Shown here piece by piece: positions 49,882-61,900 of a DNA stretch of 64,000 nt. Origin of the DNA: Zygnema cylindricum (Eukaryota > Streptophyta > Zygnematophyceae > Zygnematales > Zygnemataceae); the NCBI GenBank assembly GCA_037447655.1, contig JBBHKE010000829.1:28075-92074 (forward strand), in the 5' to 3' direction. Under the pieces are notes generated by a model. The model was given only the letters and a program-made list of their open reading frames with translations. It was not told the DNA's origin and did no database searches. Every line of letters starts with the position of its first letter. Position 1 is the stretch's first letter. The position numbers and the translations under genes are program-made.

Positions 49882-50848
49882 TTACTCTCCTCAGGGAGGA
49901 GACTAGCCAATCACCGGAAATGCAAAATGTCTATGCGTGGAAAGGTCACGTTCGAGCCACACGCCTTCGGACATTTTCCACGCGCCTTCGGACAGGCGGG
50001 AATCAGATCCGACGAAAACCACCACAAAAAGTTTGTTAAAGAATGTGCCGTGACGACTCCACCATCCATCGTCATTCGGAATTTGCTGCACCTTCTTTCT
50101 TCAAATTTCTGATTTGGTTTTGATACAACGACAAAACAGAAACGTACAAACTGTACATTCCCGTCATATTATTTTGCGGCTGGTTGTACGGATACGAGTT
50201 TAGACATTTTGCTTTTGGAATCTTTGACGACGCTCGCCTTCAGAACAAGAATCTACGTGCATCCAATCGAAGGAAAGCACGTCCACGATAAATTCCTTGC
50301 TGACACGACCTGATGGAGAAGTGAACGAAATATTACTGCCAGTAAACGTATTCGTAAGATTACTGTCGCCGCTTGATGGAGGTTCACCCTAAGTTAATAT
50401 CCAACATGTGCACTCACCGTAGAGCTCACGTAAAGACAAATTACATGTGGTTGACGCAGTTTTGTTGCTTTAAACCTTCGTCGTCCGTTTGAATTGCTAA
50501 TTTTATTTGGGGATTGATTATGGCAGTGACTGTTTCGGTTGCGCACAGTCACTTAATGCACATTGGTACAAGTAAAGTACCGTTGAGTCTAAATTTGACT
50601 GTCAATCAGTTGGACAACTTTGACTTTCAAAATATTGTTTCAACCGCTTAAATTTTGCCGCGCTTGCGAACGTCGACCGTCATAATAAAATCAACATTTC
50701 ACATGGCCGACGAAGGTTTACGGTAACAAAACTGCGGCAACCACATGTAAATAAAAGTGTTGCGCACAGTCACTTTTTGTCTTTACGTGAGCTCCACGGT
50801 GTGAGCACATGTTGGATTTTAACTTAGCCGCAAAATTGAAATTTAATC

Positions 50849-51411
50849 TTGAATCCTTAATAGTGTGGCCTTCTTTGGTCGCGATTGACGACGCGCATTA
50901 TTTTCATTTGGTTTTATCGATATTCACCCTTTCTCACGTTCCGGAGTACAACGACTTTGTACGCAAATGTAGATTTTGAATTAAAAATGGTCGGTGTGAA
51001 AAGTTTTTGACTATTTTCAATATCAATTTACGTGGTATGACTCGTGGTATACAAACTCTACAGGATGGCCCGTCGTCCAAAACATTGGTGTTGTGTATCG
51101 GGAGAAAACTTTTAGCAATAAAACGGATACCAATAGTTATTGGTTATTGAACGTTGAAGGGTCCCGATATATCGCTCCGAGACTAACAAATTCCTTATCG
51201 GCGATAAATTGAAAAAAACACAATAAAGAGAACCCACGAAGCCACCACTCATACAGATGTACTGATGTGCTTGACTCCCATGTAGAGTAAAGAATAACCT
51301 GTCATAATTTAAGCAGTTTCAACAAACACTTTGACTTTATATGCTATATGCTTTTTTTCTTCGATTATTTTTTAGATGAAAGTCCTTAAGCATATGGCTG
51401 CAATAACAGTA
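50849..51411. other. Spacer, no feature recognised
   Basis: Mixed-composition sequence between the foldback element and a MITE. I see no gene, RNA or repeat in it. Confidence 0.4.
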
Positions 51412-51626
51412 CACCCTGTATCACTGTTAGAGTAGATGCTGTTTCGCCATTTGCTAAGACTTTTCTCCGTGCTCATGTGTCCAACTTCAGTTGGGAGACC
51501 GCCAATCAGGAGGTAAGAATCTGAACTTTCCATCACCACTGTCAGAAAAACAATTCAACAAATGTGCACTGAGAAAAAACGTTTGAAGAGGCCAAATTTT
51601 TTTGACGGTAACAGCAATACACGGTG
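51412..51626. mobile_element. MITE family T (215 bp)
   Basis: It begins CACCCTGTATCACTGTTAGA and ends ACAGCAATACACGGTG, with TA at 51410-51411 and 51627-51628. It shares the CTCCGTGCTCATGTGTCC and GGGAGACCGCCAATC interior with the 5093 and 8533 copies, but is more diverged. Confidence 0.7.
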
Positions 51627-52168
51627 TAGATGTTCACACGAAATAACAATAAAACGGCGATAAATTTTTCTGTGACCATAGGGAAGGTGAAACTTCCTCT
51701 TGCCATCCATCTCAACATAACAAAAGATGATTCATGCGATAGACAGAAAAAACTCAAACTAGAGCAATAGAGAACAAAAAAGATCGTGGAATAGTTTACA
51801 AGATTATTCCAATGCACTTAGTGAAGGCTCCCTGCTTACACCGATCCACACTATTGAAAGCCGATCTCAGAACTACACCTTCCATCATTAAATCAATCAC
51901 CCAGTGTCTTTAAATGAACTGAGAGTTATTACTTTTGTTTTGACCTAAGTAATCTTCTAACAAAAAAATGCATAACTGAACTGGTTAGAGGAAAAAAACA
52001 TTCTAAAAATTGGAGAAAAGCACTGAGAATTAGGGAGCAATTGCATCTCAATCATAGCCAAAAGAAGGCTTGAAACTACATGCCTGCAAAACTAATGAAT
52101 ATGTTTCAATTATTCAACAGAGAGAGAAGAGCTGCAGTACAATAAGTTACATCCACCTCAATAACACT
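51627..52168. other. 3' flank of the second F-box gene
   Basis: AT-rich sequence immediately downstream (in gene sense) of the stop codon at 52169. It probably includes the 3' UTR. Nothing else was recognised. Confidence 0.4.
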
Positions 52169-53509
52169 TCAGTCATCCCCGCTTTCTACTTCTTCAGAAC
52201 CAGTGCCTTCCTCCTCATTTTCTACTTCAGAGGAGTCATCGTCGTCCTCCTCGTCCTCCTCCTCACTATCCACCAGAAGTATCTGAGTTCCTTCGCATAT
52301 AAACTTGACATTTGGGTTTAAATGGGATAAGTTTCCCAATGTATCCTGCAAATTCCAACAAGTGTCGGAAAAAAACTCCTTCGAGAAAATTTCTTTGGAT
52401 CCAACTTCTATCTCTTTCATGGCAGGACAAAGTGCCAACCAGTTTCTCACTCTGTCTATGTAATCCGGTGGCTCTTCGTCAAACTCCGGATAAAGTTTGA
52501 GCTTTTGCAATTGAGGAAATAAAGGGAAAGTATTGCAACCAAGAGCAGACTCACACATTGTCAAAGTTCTGATACTGCCAAAGCTATTTCGAATCAAATT
52601 CCAAAGAAGGTCAACTGTCTGGGAATCTACGCCGTATCCTACATGAACTTGTTCAAGTTTACAAGGCAAAGGATTCTGCATACTGATTTTCAAATACACT
52701 TCGTCATCGATATCCAAATCCGATAAAGGAGTAAGATTCCCAAGTTTCAAACTAAGAAGGTCTTTTACTTCACCAACGACAAAATGTTTCCAGGATTGGT
52801 CATTAACATATAAATGTGTGAGATTTGGCGCTTCTATGGTAGTTTTCTCAGCATTGGAAGAGATTTCCAAAGAAGTTAACGTTGTAGACTTGATTATTAA
52901 GTCTTTTCTTTGTTCTAAATCTCTTCCACTATAAGACAACAATTGAAGACAAGGGAAAACGAAAAAAAATGCTCCTAAAAGCATCTTCTCGGTAGTTTTT
53001 GGTTCAAAAAGATGAAGCTCTTTAACTGACAACATGGGAGGACAGTTTGAAAGCTCTTCACCATGTAGTAGCTCAAAACAGCATTCCTGAAGAGATAGAA
53101 ATTCAAGATATTTCAATCCAGTAAAAGCTCTCATATGAGTTGCAGCAATGCTGCCGTTGTTTATTGTCAGAGATTTTAGGGTTTTTCCGATCACATAAGA
53201 CCAAAACAGTATTGTTTCTGGCTCGATTTTCAATACTGGAAGATCGTCTCCTGGCCAGCATTCAAACTCTTGCAAACAAGGAGTTAACAAAACAACATGA
53301 GACAAGACATGTTGTACGTCATATTCTTCACTAGGACAAGAAAGCGACAAACGAGGTACGTAAGAAACTGCTTCCTTGAACCTTTTACAAACAGTGGAAA
53401 GGTGAACAAGCTCTCGATCATTTCCATTGTATGAAGCTCTCAAAATGACGTCAGCAAGGGATTGAAGAGAGAGAGAGAAGAGAGGAGGAGTTCGAGCCAT
53501 TCTAATCAT
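52169..53509 (-). CDS. F-box/LRR-like protein with acidic tail
   Basis: Intronless frame of 446 residues from the ATG at 53507-53509 (MIRMARTPP); a second ATG at 53498-53500 is equally likely. The N-terminal segment LQSLADVILRAS, then LSTVCKRFKEAV, looks like an F-box, which would connect it to an SCF ubiquitin ligase. It is followed by irregular LRRs (LEFLSLQECCFELL, LTSLEISSNAEKTTIEAPNL, LTHLYVNDQSWKHF, LQKLKLYPEF). The last 35 or so residues are almost all Glu, Asp and Ser (DSEEEDEEDDDDSSEVENEE). The frame stays open upstream to 53647, but that extension lies in a MITE and is unlikely to be the native start. The partner and substrate are unknown. Confidence 0.75.
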   Translation of the reverse strand: MIRMARTPPLFSLSLQSLADVILRASYNGNDRELVHLSTVCKRFKEAVSYVPRLSLSCPSEEYDVQHVLSHVVLLTPCLQEFECWPGDDLPVLKIEPETILFWSYVIGKTLKSLTINNGSIAATHMRAFTGLKYLEFLSLQECCFELLHGEELSNCPPMLSVKELHLFEPKTTEKMLLGAFFFVFPCLQLLSYSGRDLEQRKDLIIKSTTLTSLEISSNAEKTTIEAPNLTHLYVNDQSWKHFVVGEVKDLLSLKLGNLTPLSDLDIDDEVYLKISMQNPLPCKLEQVHVGYGVDSQTVDLLWNLIRNSFGSIRTLTMCESALGCNTFPLFPQLQKLKLYPEFDEEPPDYIDRVRNWLALCPAMKEIEVGSKEIFSKEFFSDTCWNLQDTLGNLSHLNPNVKFICEGTQILLVDSEEEDEEDDDDSSEVENEEEGTGSEEVESGDD

Positions 53510-53583
53510 TGTCAGCAGTAAAATTAGACCACTGCAACTCCAACTCCAATTATTAATACTTTGATACGAAGAGCTTAAAAATA

Positions 53584-53798
53584 CAGCGTGAATCGTTATT
53601 AGGGTTAATGTTTTTTTCGTCTCTTTAAACATCTTTTCTCCGTACACGCATGTCGGTTTTTAGATCTGACGGTTTCGATTGAAAGTAAGATTCTCGGCTT
53701 CCGATTGACATCTCAAATTCAAAATCTGACGAGAGTGCACGGAGAAAATATGTTTTAAGTGGCGAAAAAATTATTAACACTGCTAGCGATACACGGTG
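53584..53798. mobile_element. MITE family T just upstream of the F-box gene (215 bp)
   Basis: It begins CAGCGTGAATCGTTATTAGG and ends CACTGCTAGCGATACACGGTG, with TA at 53582-53583 and 53799-53800. It lies about 75 bp from the proposed start codon, so in the leader or promoter. Confidence 0.75.
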
Positions 53799-53829
53799 TA
53801 GCAGTTTCGGATCAGAAATGAGAGCAGTA

Positions 53830-54445
53830 CACCGCGAATCGTAATTAGAGTAAATTACTCTAATTCGGTCGCTCGAAATTTCGACTCTATGACATCAAAT
53901 AGAGTAAATGATTCTAATTTTTTCATTATTCTAATTTAGGTAAGTTTAATTAGCGTAACAGAATTGTAATATAGGTTCGTTTTAAATAGTGTGGAGTACG
54001 GACGACGTTCGACCGTGCAAAACTGTACTTTTTTAAGTAAAAAAGTACAAATAATGATTTAATACAATCGCGCTCGCACGTGAAATCGGACTAAGCGAAA
54101 AATCAATCACATCGAAAAAAAGCCGTTCGCATAACTCTCGTCCGTCGACAGCATCGTCGTCAGTGTGAACATTAACTGACATTCAGCGCGACAAATAATA
54201 CTAGCGTCATAATGACGTCAAAACTATACGGACTGACAGATTTTGTACGTCCACGTAATTTAGTGTTTATAATTTCAGCGCGGATATTTATTGCCGACAT
54301 AACCCAATATAGAGTACTTAAATAAATTAGAGTAAACTTCGACTGTGAAAAAGTTCTATCACATAAATTAGAGTTCATTACTCTAATTGTTTTTTTTTGT
54401 TTTTTTACTCTAATTTTTTCATTACTCTAATTACGATTCGCGGTG
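53830..54445. mobile_element. MITE family R, long copy (616 bp)
   Basis: It begins CACCGCGAATCGTAATTAGA and ends TTACGATTCGCGGTG, with TA at 53828-53829 and 54446-54447. Its termini match each other better than in copies a-c. About 120 bp of extra sequence lies in the middle (CGCGCTCGCACGTG region). Confidence 0.8.
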
Positions 54446-54654
54446 TACTGTCCTGCAGAGTTTCCATACTCTCAGGGAGTGAAAAGGAGAAACAACAAAA
54501 AACTGAAAAAGGACGGCATCTATTACGAATCGCAGTTCATACCAACAAAAAGGACAGCCCTATTTCAGGTAACTATTCACACGTGGCCCTAGAAATTAAC
54601 GTTCACGTTTTAACTCTAGACCATAGTAATTAAAGTGCAAAACATCAATAGTCT

Positions 54655-55441
54655 TTAGTGCAAAAATTGCGATGGTAAAACCATCTGTGTACAAAAAGGG
54701 TAAAACTGAAAAAACATTTGGAGACTACAAGAGTCACGGGAAAGTAAGCTACGCCTAAAAAATGAAACGAAACATAACATTACTAGAAAGAGCAAAGAAC
54801 CAAAACAAAAAATACCAAAGAGTACAAAAAGAAAAGACCTAGATGAGTCTACTACCCACAAACAAGCTAAGGTCCACAACCACGGAGATCATGGATGTGA
54901 ACCAGGTTCCTTGGTGGAAGGTCTAGAAGACCCCGCCTGTCATCGGCCAGTGTGCTACGGCGAGGAGAGCGGCAACGCGGCAGCTTGCGCTCGTTGAAGT
55001 GCAATTGAGACACGTTGACGGTAGAACGCAACCAAAAGATTCGGTGGAGGACTCCTTAGACCCCGGGATTCAAACGTTTTTCACGCAGACTGGCGAAGGA
55101 AGTCGTCGAAGGACTTGTCCAAAGATCCAAAAATCTCCACTACAAATGGGACAAATTGGTCCGATGGGTCTTGGTGAGCGTAGTCTCGTTCCTTTGTAGC
55201 CGCTGCGTCCCAAGCCGCCACAACTGTATGCGAAGCCGCGCGAGATGAAATGTGTGTCCCAGTCGGATCCGTGAGGATCACATCGCCAAGAGTCCTCCCA
55301 ACACCATGAAGAAAAACTTAAGTCAACCCAAGGGCTCCAACAACCCTTAGATTGCGGCCAGGGCGGAAGAATATTAGAAACATCTCGTTTGACGGTGTAG
55401 CCTGCCTCGGCGCCAATGGCAGCAATGGCATCTCGCACCAA
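54655..55441 (-). pseudogene. LINE-like retroelement 3' remnant
   Basis: On the minus strand one frame (55441-55280) reads IAAIGAEAGYTVKRDV and then shifts to a second frame (55281-55081) with TDPTGTHISSRAASHTVVAA, ATKERDYAHQDPSD, FVPFVVEIFGSL and FDDFL. This resembles the C-terminal endonuclease-like segment found after the reverse transcriptase in some non-LTR retroelements. A frameshift separates the parts, and the RT itself is not seen. Downstream (54655-54750) lies a tail shared with 24425-24560. The family assignment is from pattern only. Confidence 0.45.
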
Positions 55442-57354
55442 ATCATGCGCGACAGTCTGTTCCCTGCCATGGGAGCAACAAAGTAAATGGATTCAGTCCA
55501 TTCCCCACCTTGCGAGCAACGAAGTAAATGGATTTCCTCGGCATCAGTAGGTTGGTTGCAGAAGGTATGAAAAAAGCTATATGTTGTGCCGCCATACCGT
55601 TCGCATAGTTTACTCAGAAATCTAGTAAAATTTGCGTATAGTACGCGGTGATCACATATAGCGTTTCTGTTTGTTTTCGCACATTTGAACTAACGTATAT
55701 CGTTGGTATGGAGTTTCTAGACTCTAAAGGTGGAAGTAGGGAAACAATATGCAGGATGCAATCACCAGAACGCTGAGAATTCAAAAACTAAATGAAGTAG
55801 TGCAACACAACCTAAGTGGTGGCTTTTGTACAACCTAACTGGTGGCTTAGATGGGACTCAATCCATTCCGTTTAGTCTTTTCTCTATACAACTTGAATCA
55901 CCTTACGAATGTGCCATCACTTTACATAACTCAAACGAGACTGCTCTAACCTGAACGTCACTGTGTAACAGACATTTGGCTGCTTATTCACTTCTTTTTC
56001 GTCATTCATCAGTACCAAAGACATATAGACTGGAGGCTTTGTAACTAGATTTAACGATAACCCAACAGTTTTAATCTGTTGTTTGGATTATCGTCCGCGA
56101 ATTGTCATTTTTCCATATTTCCGTATTCCATATTTCCCACATTGCGTTCCCCGATTTCGACACTGCAAAGAAAATTTCCACAACTTGCTATCATTCCAAA
56201 TTCCCTATTCCATACTACAAAAAAATTTATAAATCTCAGCACTGCAAAATAAATATCCAGGTACATACAATGTCAAAATGGAATTCTTCTAACCTCAATT
56301 TTCGTGCTTTTCATTTTGAGTTTGGGTGCTTTTATTTTCCTGGTTGTTGTTTTATTTTTGTTTTTGTTTTTTGTTGTGCTGTTATTTTATTCCCCTGCTG
56401 GTAGATTTTCAGTTTCGGCCATGCCACGCCTTTTGTACCCCCGGACTCAGATGGTTTACCATCGTGCATTTTAATATATCCTGCGTTTTTTTTTTATATA
56501 AGGAGATATAAGTTCGTTTGGGAGCATTTCTAAAGGTGTGCATCATTTCTTTCACCGGCATACTAATTGCTAATTGGTTACTAAAGGGGCCTTTGATATG
56601 AAGCTGACACTAATATTACACCTCCGAGCTTGCCAACGAACTCCTTTTCTTTGCTAAACAAATAGTAAACAAAACCTATGGAAAATCGGCTGGCAGTAAA
56701 CAAATAGGATCAATATACCCGAACCTGATATATATATATGTATAATCTGATACAGGGATATAGTTGGCAAAATAAATAAACGTCTACAAACCCCTATCGA
56801 TCCAAGACATCAATATAAACTGAGTATTTTTTTGCCAAAGTTCCAGAATATGCCATATTCCAGAATATGCCATATTCGTGTAGAATGTTTTATATCTAGC
56901 GCCTAAGAAGCCACACTGTGACTGCCGCCAATACTAAAACAACAACCACCTGTTCACCCAAAAAAACCTTTTTTTCAGTATCGTGATTTTCAAATACACC
57001 CTGCTTTTTCAATGCAACAACTAGGATGCTCCAAATAAACAAACCAACAAAAGGAACAGAGAGGGGGGAGTAGTGGCTGCTCTCTTTCTCTTAAAGAAAG
57101 CAATATAAGCGGCAATATTTGAAAGCAAGGCAGGGAGCGAGCGGGGAAGGGTAGAGGGAAGGAAGGGGGGAAGGAGCGTGGAGGGGGGTGGGGGGGTGGG
57201 GTATATAGTAGAATTTCTTGACATTTCGAGCCTACAGTTTAACAGTTTGAACAGTTTGGTCCGGCCAATCAGTTTGGTTCAGAAAGTACAAACTCGGTTT
57301 TAAACCATTTGGTCTGGTTTGGGCCAAAATGGAACCTAACCGACCCGAGCGCTA
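55442..57354. other. Intergenic, no gene supported
   Basis: Contains a short tandem repeat CCAGAATATGCCATATT (about 56845-56878), TATATA at about 56730 and a purine-rich tract at about 57055-57200. Nothing with coding character was recognised. Confidence 0.4.
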
Positions 57355-57539
57355 CACCTCCCGTCGCTATTAGAGTTAATCACTCTAATTCCAAGTAGTC
57401 TTTTTTTGACCCAAAATCATAAATTAGTGTTAATAACATATGTAAATGGCCCAAAATAACTCACGTTGAAAAACGTAATTTAGTGTAGTTGATTCTAAAA
57501 CAGTGTTAACACTGATAATTCACTAACAAATGGGCGGCG
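57355..57539. mobile_element. MITE family P (185 bp)
   Basis: It begins CACCTCCCGTCGCTATTAGA and ends ACAAATGGGCGGCG, with TA at 57353-57354 and 57540-57541. It contains TTAGTGTTAATAAC and AGTGTTAACACT motifs as in the 23965 copy. Confidence 0.65.
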
Positions 57540-58988
57540 TAGTGAATATATCCATACATTTTGGCTCCAACAAATACTAATAAGTAAAATACAGGAACAA
57601 ATATTGAGGTAATGCCAATTGAATGTGCATATTTCTGTACCTTAAGAGGAACCCCACCTCAACAACTGACGTGACATTAAAGAATGACGACAACATTTGG
57701 TTGAAATGCCACAAATTTGTGCATGTCAATTCAATTGCTGCTGGACTCAACATTCATTGGCCATACAAACTCAAGCGTTGACGTGATGAATACCCTGTAT
57801 TCTGTACATCACATCGTTACAACCTCGTTTCCAATTACCAGTTTTTGCTACAATCGCAATACTTTGATATTGATATTGATATTGTTATAGCATTTTAGTC
57901 TTGAAGTTCAAACTTTTGATACGGGACTTTCTTTTGTAAGCCAGTGCAGGGAAACTGGATTTTTACGGGGATTGGCTGGTTGAAAGATACAAAAAGGTGT
58001 GTCAAAATAATGATAGCAGGTGCAAATACACGCGTGAGTTTGCACCTGTAAGGTATTTTTGTACTTGTAGGTATTGTGTGCAAAATGTGAGGAAAAAACA
58101 ACTTAGTGGCGACCATTGAACGGTGATAAGTTTTGACAAAACCAATGATCATCATTGTTTTAGCTGGAATTTTGTACATTTGATCATATGAAAGATACAA
58201 ATATTTCATACTCAATTCAGCTAATACGATTTTTTGTCACAGAAATAAAGGTATTAAAGGACGCTTCATGTAAAACCTATTTTGAGGGCTGAAATTAGAA
58301 AAAAAAAAAAAAAAATACACAAGTTGGGTTAAATCAGAAAGCTTTAGGAAAAAAGAGGAGTCGTACAAACTAATCGACGGTTGACAACACCGATTTTTGC
58401 GTGAAATGGAGGGTTAAAATAATGGTATGACTTCCTGTGTTTCAAACTACCGGTAGAGGAAAGCTATGGATGGACGCCTCCATTCCGTTCCTGTCCAGTT
58501 AATTGTCACGCGCTATTATAAAACTTTAAAGAAACCAGAAGGTTTTCTTGCATAAATTCGAACTCTATTTTTTTTATTTCTCGAACGGCAAAATACCTTT
58601 TCGTATTCGTACGCTTAATTCACCGCTTGATATATCAACTTAGGATTAGACGACCTTGACAAAGGCCCGGAAGTCAATCCTAGACATGGCAAATTATTAA
58701 TTAAATATCATGTACCAATGCATCAGATGCACCGATAAAAGTTGGTAGATTTCAATTAGAGATCCTAACTTAGTATGCAGTGATTCAGCTACACAGCCAG
58801 TTTTCTTGAAAACCCACTGAACCCGCAGAATTTTTATACACCATTCCCTTGACCCGAATAGCAAAAACCCCAGAACAGTACTTTACATGGTCCAGGCGAA
58901 CTAGGGATAGCTAATACCAGATAGCCATAAAGTACACAGCCATGTCAGAAATTCTGAAACCAAAACAGTCTGTGTGTCCCTCCCTCCC
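57540..58988. other. Intergenic, 3' flank of squalene synthase
   Basis: AT-rich with a poly-A run at about 58300-58315. No gene, RNA or clear repeat was recognised. Confidence 0.4.
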
Positions 58989-61900
58989 CTACAGTGAATA
59001 TGGTTGACAACAAAGGGGTACCTGTTGCACTTTGTCTTGCGTATTTAGGAAGTCCAGGGATGCTCCCAAGCCCAAACTTGTCCGAAGATGTGGAAGCCAA
59101 AACAAAAAGGAGGCAGACACCGCTACAAGCCACCAAATCACCTGTCCCGACAAGAGAGAATAAAATTGGAAAGAAAGGGAAAAAAGTGCAGTGATGACAC
59201 TCAAAGTCTAACAGAAAACATATTTTGTTCCCACTCTTTCCTCTCCGCTCTCCATCTCCTCCAACCTCAAAAAATTCACCGGCCAGGAGTGGAAGCTATA
59301 AATTTCTGTTGCAAAGTGGGATCAACAAGTTGATCTATCAATTGAAAATTTATGTTAAGTTCTTTTAGTCAGTACCACAAACTGAGAGGATCGAAAAGCA
59401 TTGGAAGTTCTGGAAACATCTGGAGTGCTCTAAAGATTACATTTCTGGAGATAATGTACTATATTTTCAAGCCATCTCACCTTCCATTTGTTTCATGTCT
59501 CAAATGCCCACTCTTCCCAGCATAGACCATTCTTGTCCCAACAGGACGCAAAATTAATGGAAAAATGCTCACAAAAATATCGCCATTCGAGTGTAGAAGG
59601 CCACAGCGCAAAAAATAGATTCATTGAACACAAGAGAGTAACAATAGCCTAATGATCACACAACCTACAAAAGTTCATGGAGATGACGTTTCAACTCAAT
59701 TTGACAAAGGTTGAAATAGAGAGTCGACGCTTATTCCTCAACCATACGGACACTCTACAGAGACTGTAAGAGAACCGTACCTTTACAAGGATGCTTTGGT
59801 TCTGTATAGCGAATGAACCAGAACTGAAATGTAAACACACACAAGGAGAAAATACCTTTGAAATTAAGAGACACGCACTTTTCTCCACATACTACAATGT
59901 ATGCAAATGACAGATGCCCAACAACAATATTAAACAAAATGAGTTGTTAATGTTTATGCATACATGAGAAAGTCGGAGAAATATGAAGGGGAAATATGGA
60001 AGGAGCACAGAAAAGCCATCTCCTGCCTCCCCATCTAAAGTTATCAACAGAACAAAAGGAACGGCATTCAGACTGTGGATGGAAGATTGCTAAAAAGAAA
60101 GTGAAAACAAAACCTACCAACCTGTGGGGAACTTACGCTGATTTAGCTGGAAGATGAGATGCTCGACAACGCACTCTAATTGTATTAATCCTTTCCAAAG
60201 CCAGATCTGCATTTGGATCTTCCTCGTTGACCTAACCCAACCCACCACGGACTCCAAAATTGAGCACAATTTTTTCTGAGGTCAATAAATTTCTGAATAA
60301 AATACACTCAAGTCCGCACTTCCAGAGATAGAAATCCACAAAAATTTTGAAGACTGATCCTAAAAGAAAACAAGAATAACAGAATCAAAGCAGCAGTTGA
60401 TTATATTACAGTTGATTACATTACAATTGATTTCGAGGAGCAAAACAATGTTACTTTTAAGGGAGTGCGTTTACAGGGTGAAATGCCCTATGGACTTTGA
60501 TATGACTGCAAAGCAACTTCTGTTAGAATAGTCAAATGAAACTTACTATTTTTTCACAACAATATCTATTAGAAGAAACTACATGAAAGACTTAACCCTG
60601 ACAACATGTTCAAAATAATATAGGAAGGGTCTAGCTCTGCCTGCCTTAGAAGCCATCATCTCTGCAAAAGAGTCAAATGCAGCATACACATCAGACATTT
60701 TCTTCGTGTTGTTGATGAATCGAGCAGTGAGACCTGCCATGGTTTCCCCACAAACAGAACCAACGGACTTAAAGTTGTGTTGATGGCATCCAAAACCACA
60801 AATTCCTGGAAGAAGAGAGCTGCTTCAATCGGCTACACTTCCCATGTTTCCAAAATCTTGAACATCTATAATCCAAAATGAAGTTTTCCGGTAAACTACT
60901 CCACTCCACTCCATTTTCACCAACACCTGACGATTTCACCTGATCGCAAAACAGTTGTTCTCCTGAAGAGCTACTGGGTAGCTGATATAGTGCTAATGAA
61001 AATCCTTACCTCTTCGCAATTTGACAACTCTTCGGAACACCTCGACATTGTTGTAACATAGAGCCAAAGTGCCCATGGCCATAACCTGGGGAGCCCAATG
61101 AACAATCCAGAACATCAAGCAGAAAAAACATAAAATAAATACAACTTTAGGGCACCTGAGGTCACAATTGAAACATCCTCTTGCTCGACAGGTTTCTTTG
61201 CTTGCTTGCACTTGTTACAGCCCCGAGAGAAAAAGACGCTTCTATTGTAGAAAAAATCGAGGAAGCTAACAAAGACAGACCTGGTGCATACTACTTTATC
61301 AGTTGTCAAGATGCAAGTCTCTAGATCAGGAATAAACTAACATTGCGTAAACCCAAAGTAAAAAATGAATATCCAAAGAAAGTCACCAGTTTGGAACTAA
61401 CTTTCAGGCTTTACATGTACAGCAAGCAGGAGTAACCAGTCGCATCCCCAAAAATAAGATTCCTACCTGAGGAATAGCACAGAATCGGAACACTGGAGGA
61501 TCTTTCAACCGGACCATATAAGTGAGACAGTCGTCAGCATGAATCAAAGCATCAGTGACGAGCTCATTTAGACAACTCACTGCCTTTGTGGCTTCTCCAG
61601 GCATGGATTTGAAATCCTGTACAATCCCAAGCAGTGTCAGCAAAATATGAGGAATGTTTTAGCAAAAATAATTGTATTTCATGTCCAAATGACATGCATA
61701 ATTGTGAGCCGCAGAAGGTATCAGAATGAAGAAAAAATATCAGTAATAACAATGCTATTATGTGTTCAGAGGGCAAGAAAAACAGGGAAAGAATCAGTGT
61801 TGTTAATGCTAATAGCGATTCACAGTGTAGTTCCTGTCGTGCATTTGCCATTCCCAGTTTCTAAGGAGGTCAGACAATTTCTAAGGAACATGTGAGAGTA

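Larger units (their letters stand above)
48914..50389. mobile_element. Harbinger-type MITE, family H, itself interrupted
   Basis: It begins GGGTGAACCTCCCATCAGG and ends TGATGGAGGTTCACCC, with target duplication TAA (48911-48913, 50390-50392). Without the inner insertion it is about 725 bp. Both arms resemble those of the autonomous-type element at 25149-45115 (left CATTTTCGTAC region; right CTGATGGAGAAGTGA and CAATCGAAGG-like text). Confidence 0.8.
48889..50848. mobile_element. Foldback-like element with long inverted repeats, split
   Basis: The left arm begins GATTAAATTTCAATTTTGCG (48889). The right arm ends CGCAAAATTGAAATTTAATC (50848). The arms continue as ATCCAACATGTG, GAGCTCACGTAAAGACAAA and ACATGTGGTTG blocks, present at about 50397-50490 and in reverse at about 50720-50815. 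A family H element lies in the left arm. No coding capacity. Confidence 0.65.

Noticed and set aside
53510-53647. Upstream start codon for the second F-box gene
   Set aside because: The extension is encoded largely by a MITE and lacks family resemblance. The ATG at 53509 or 53500 next to the F-box is preferred.
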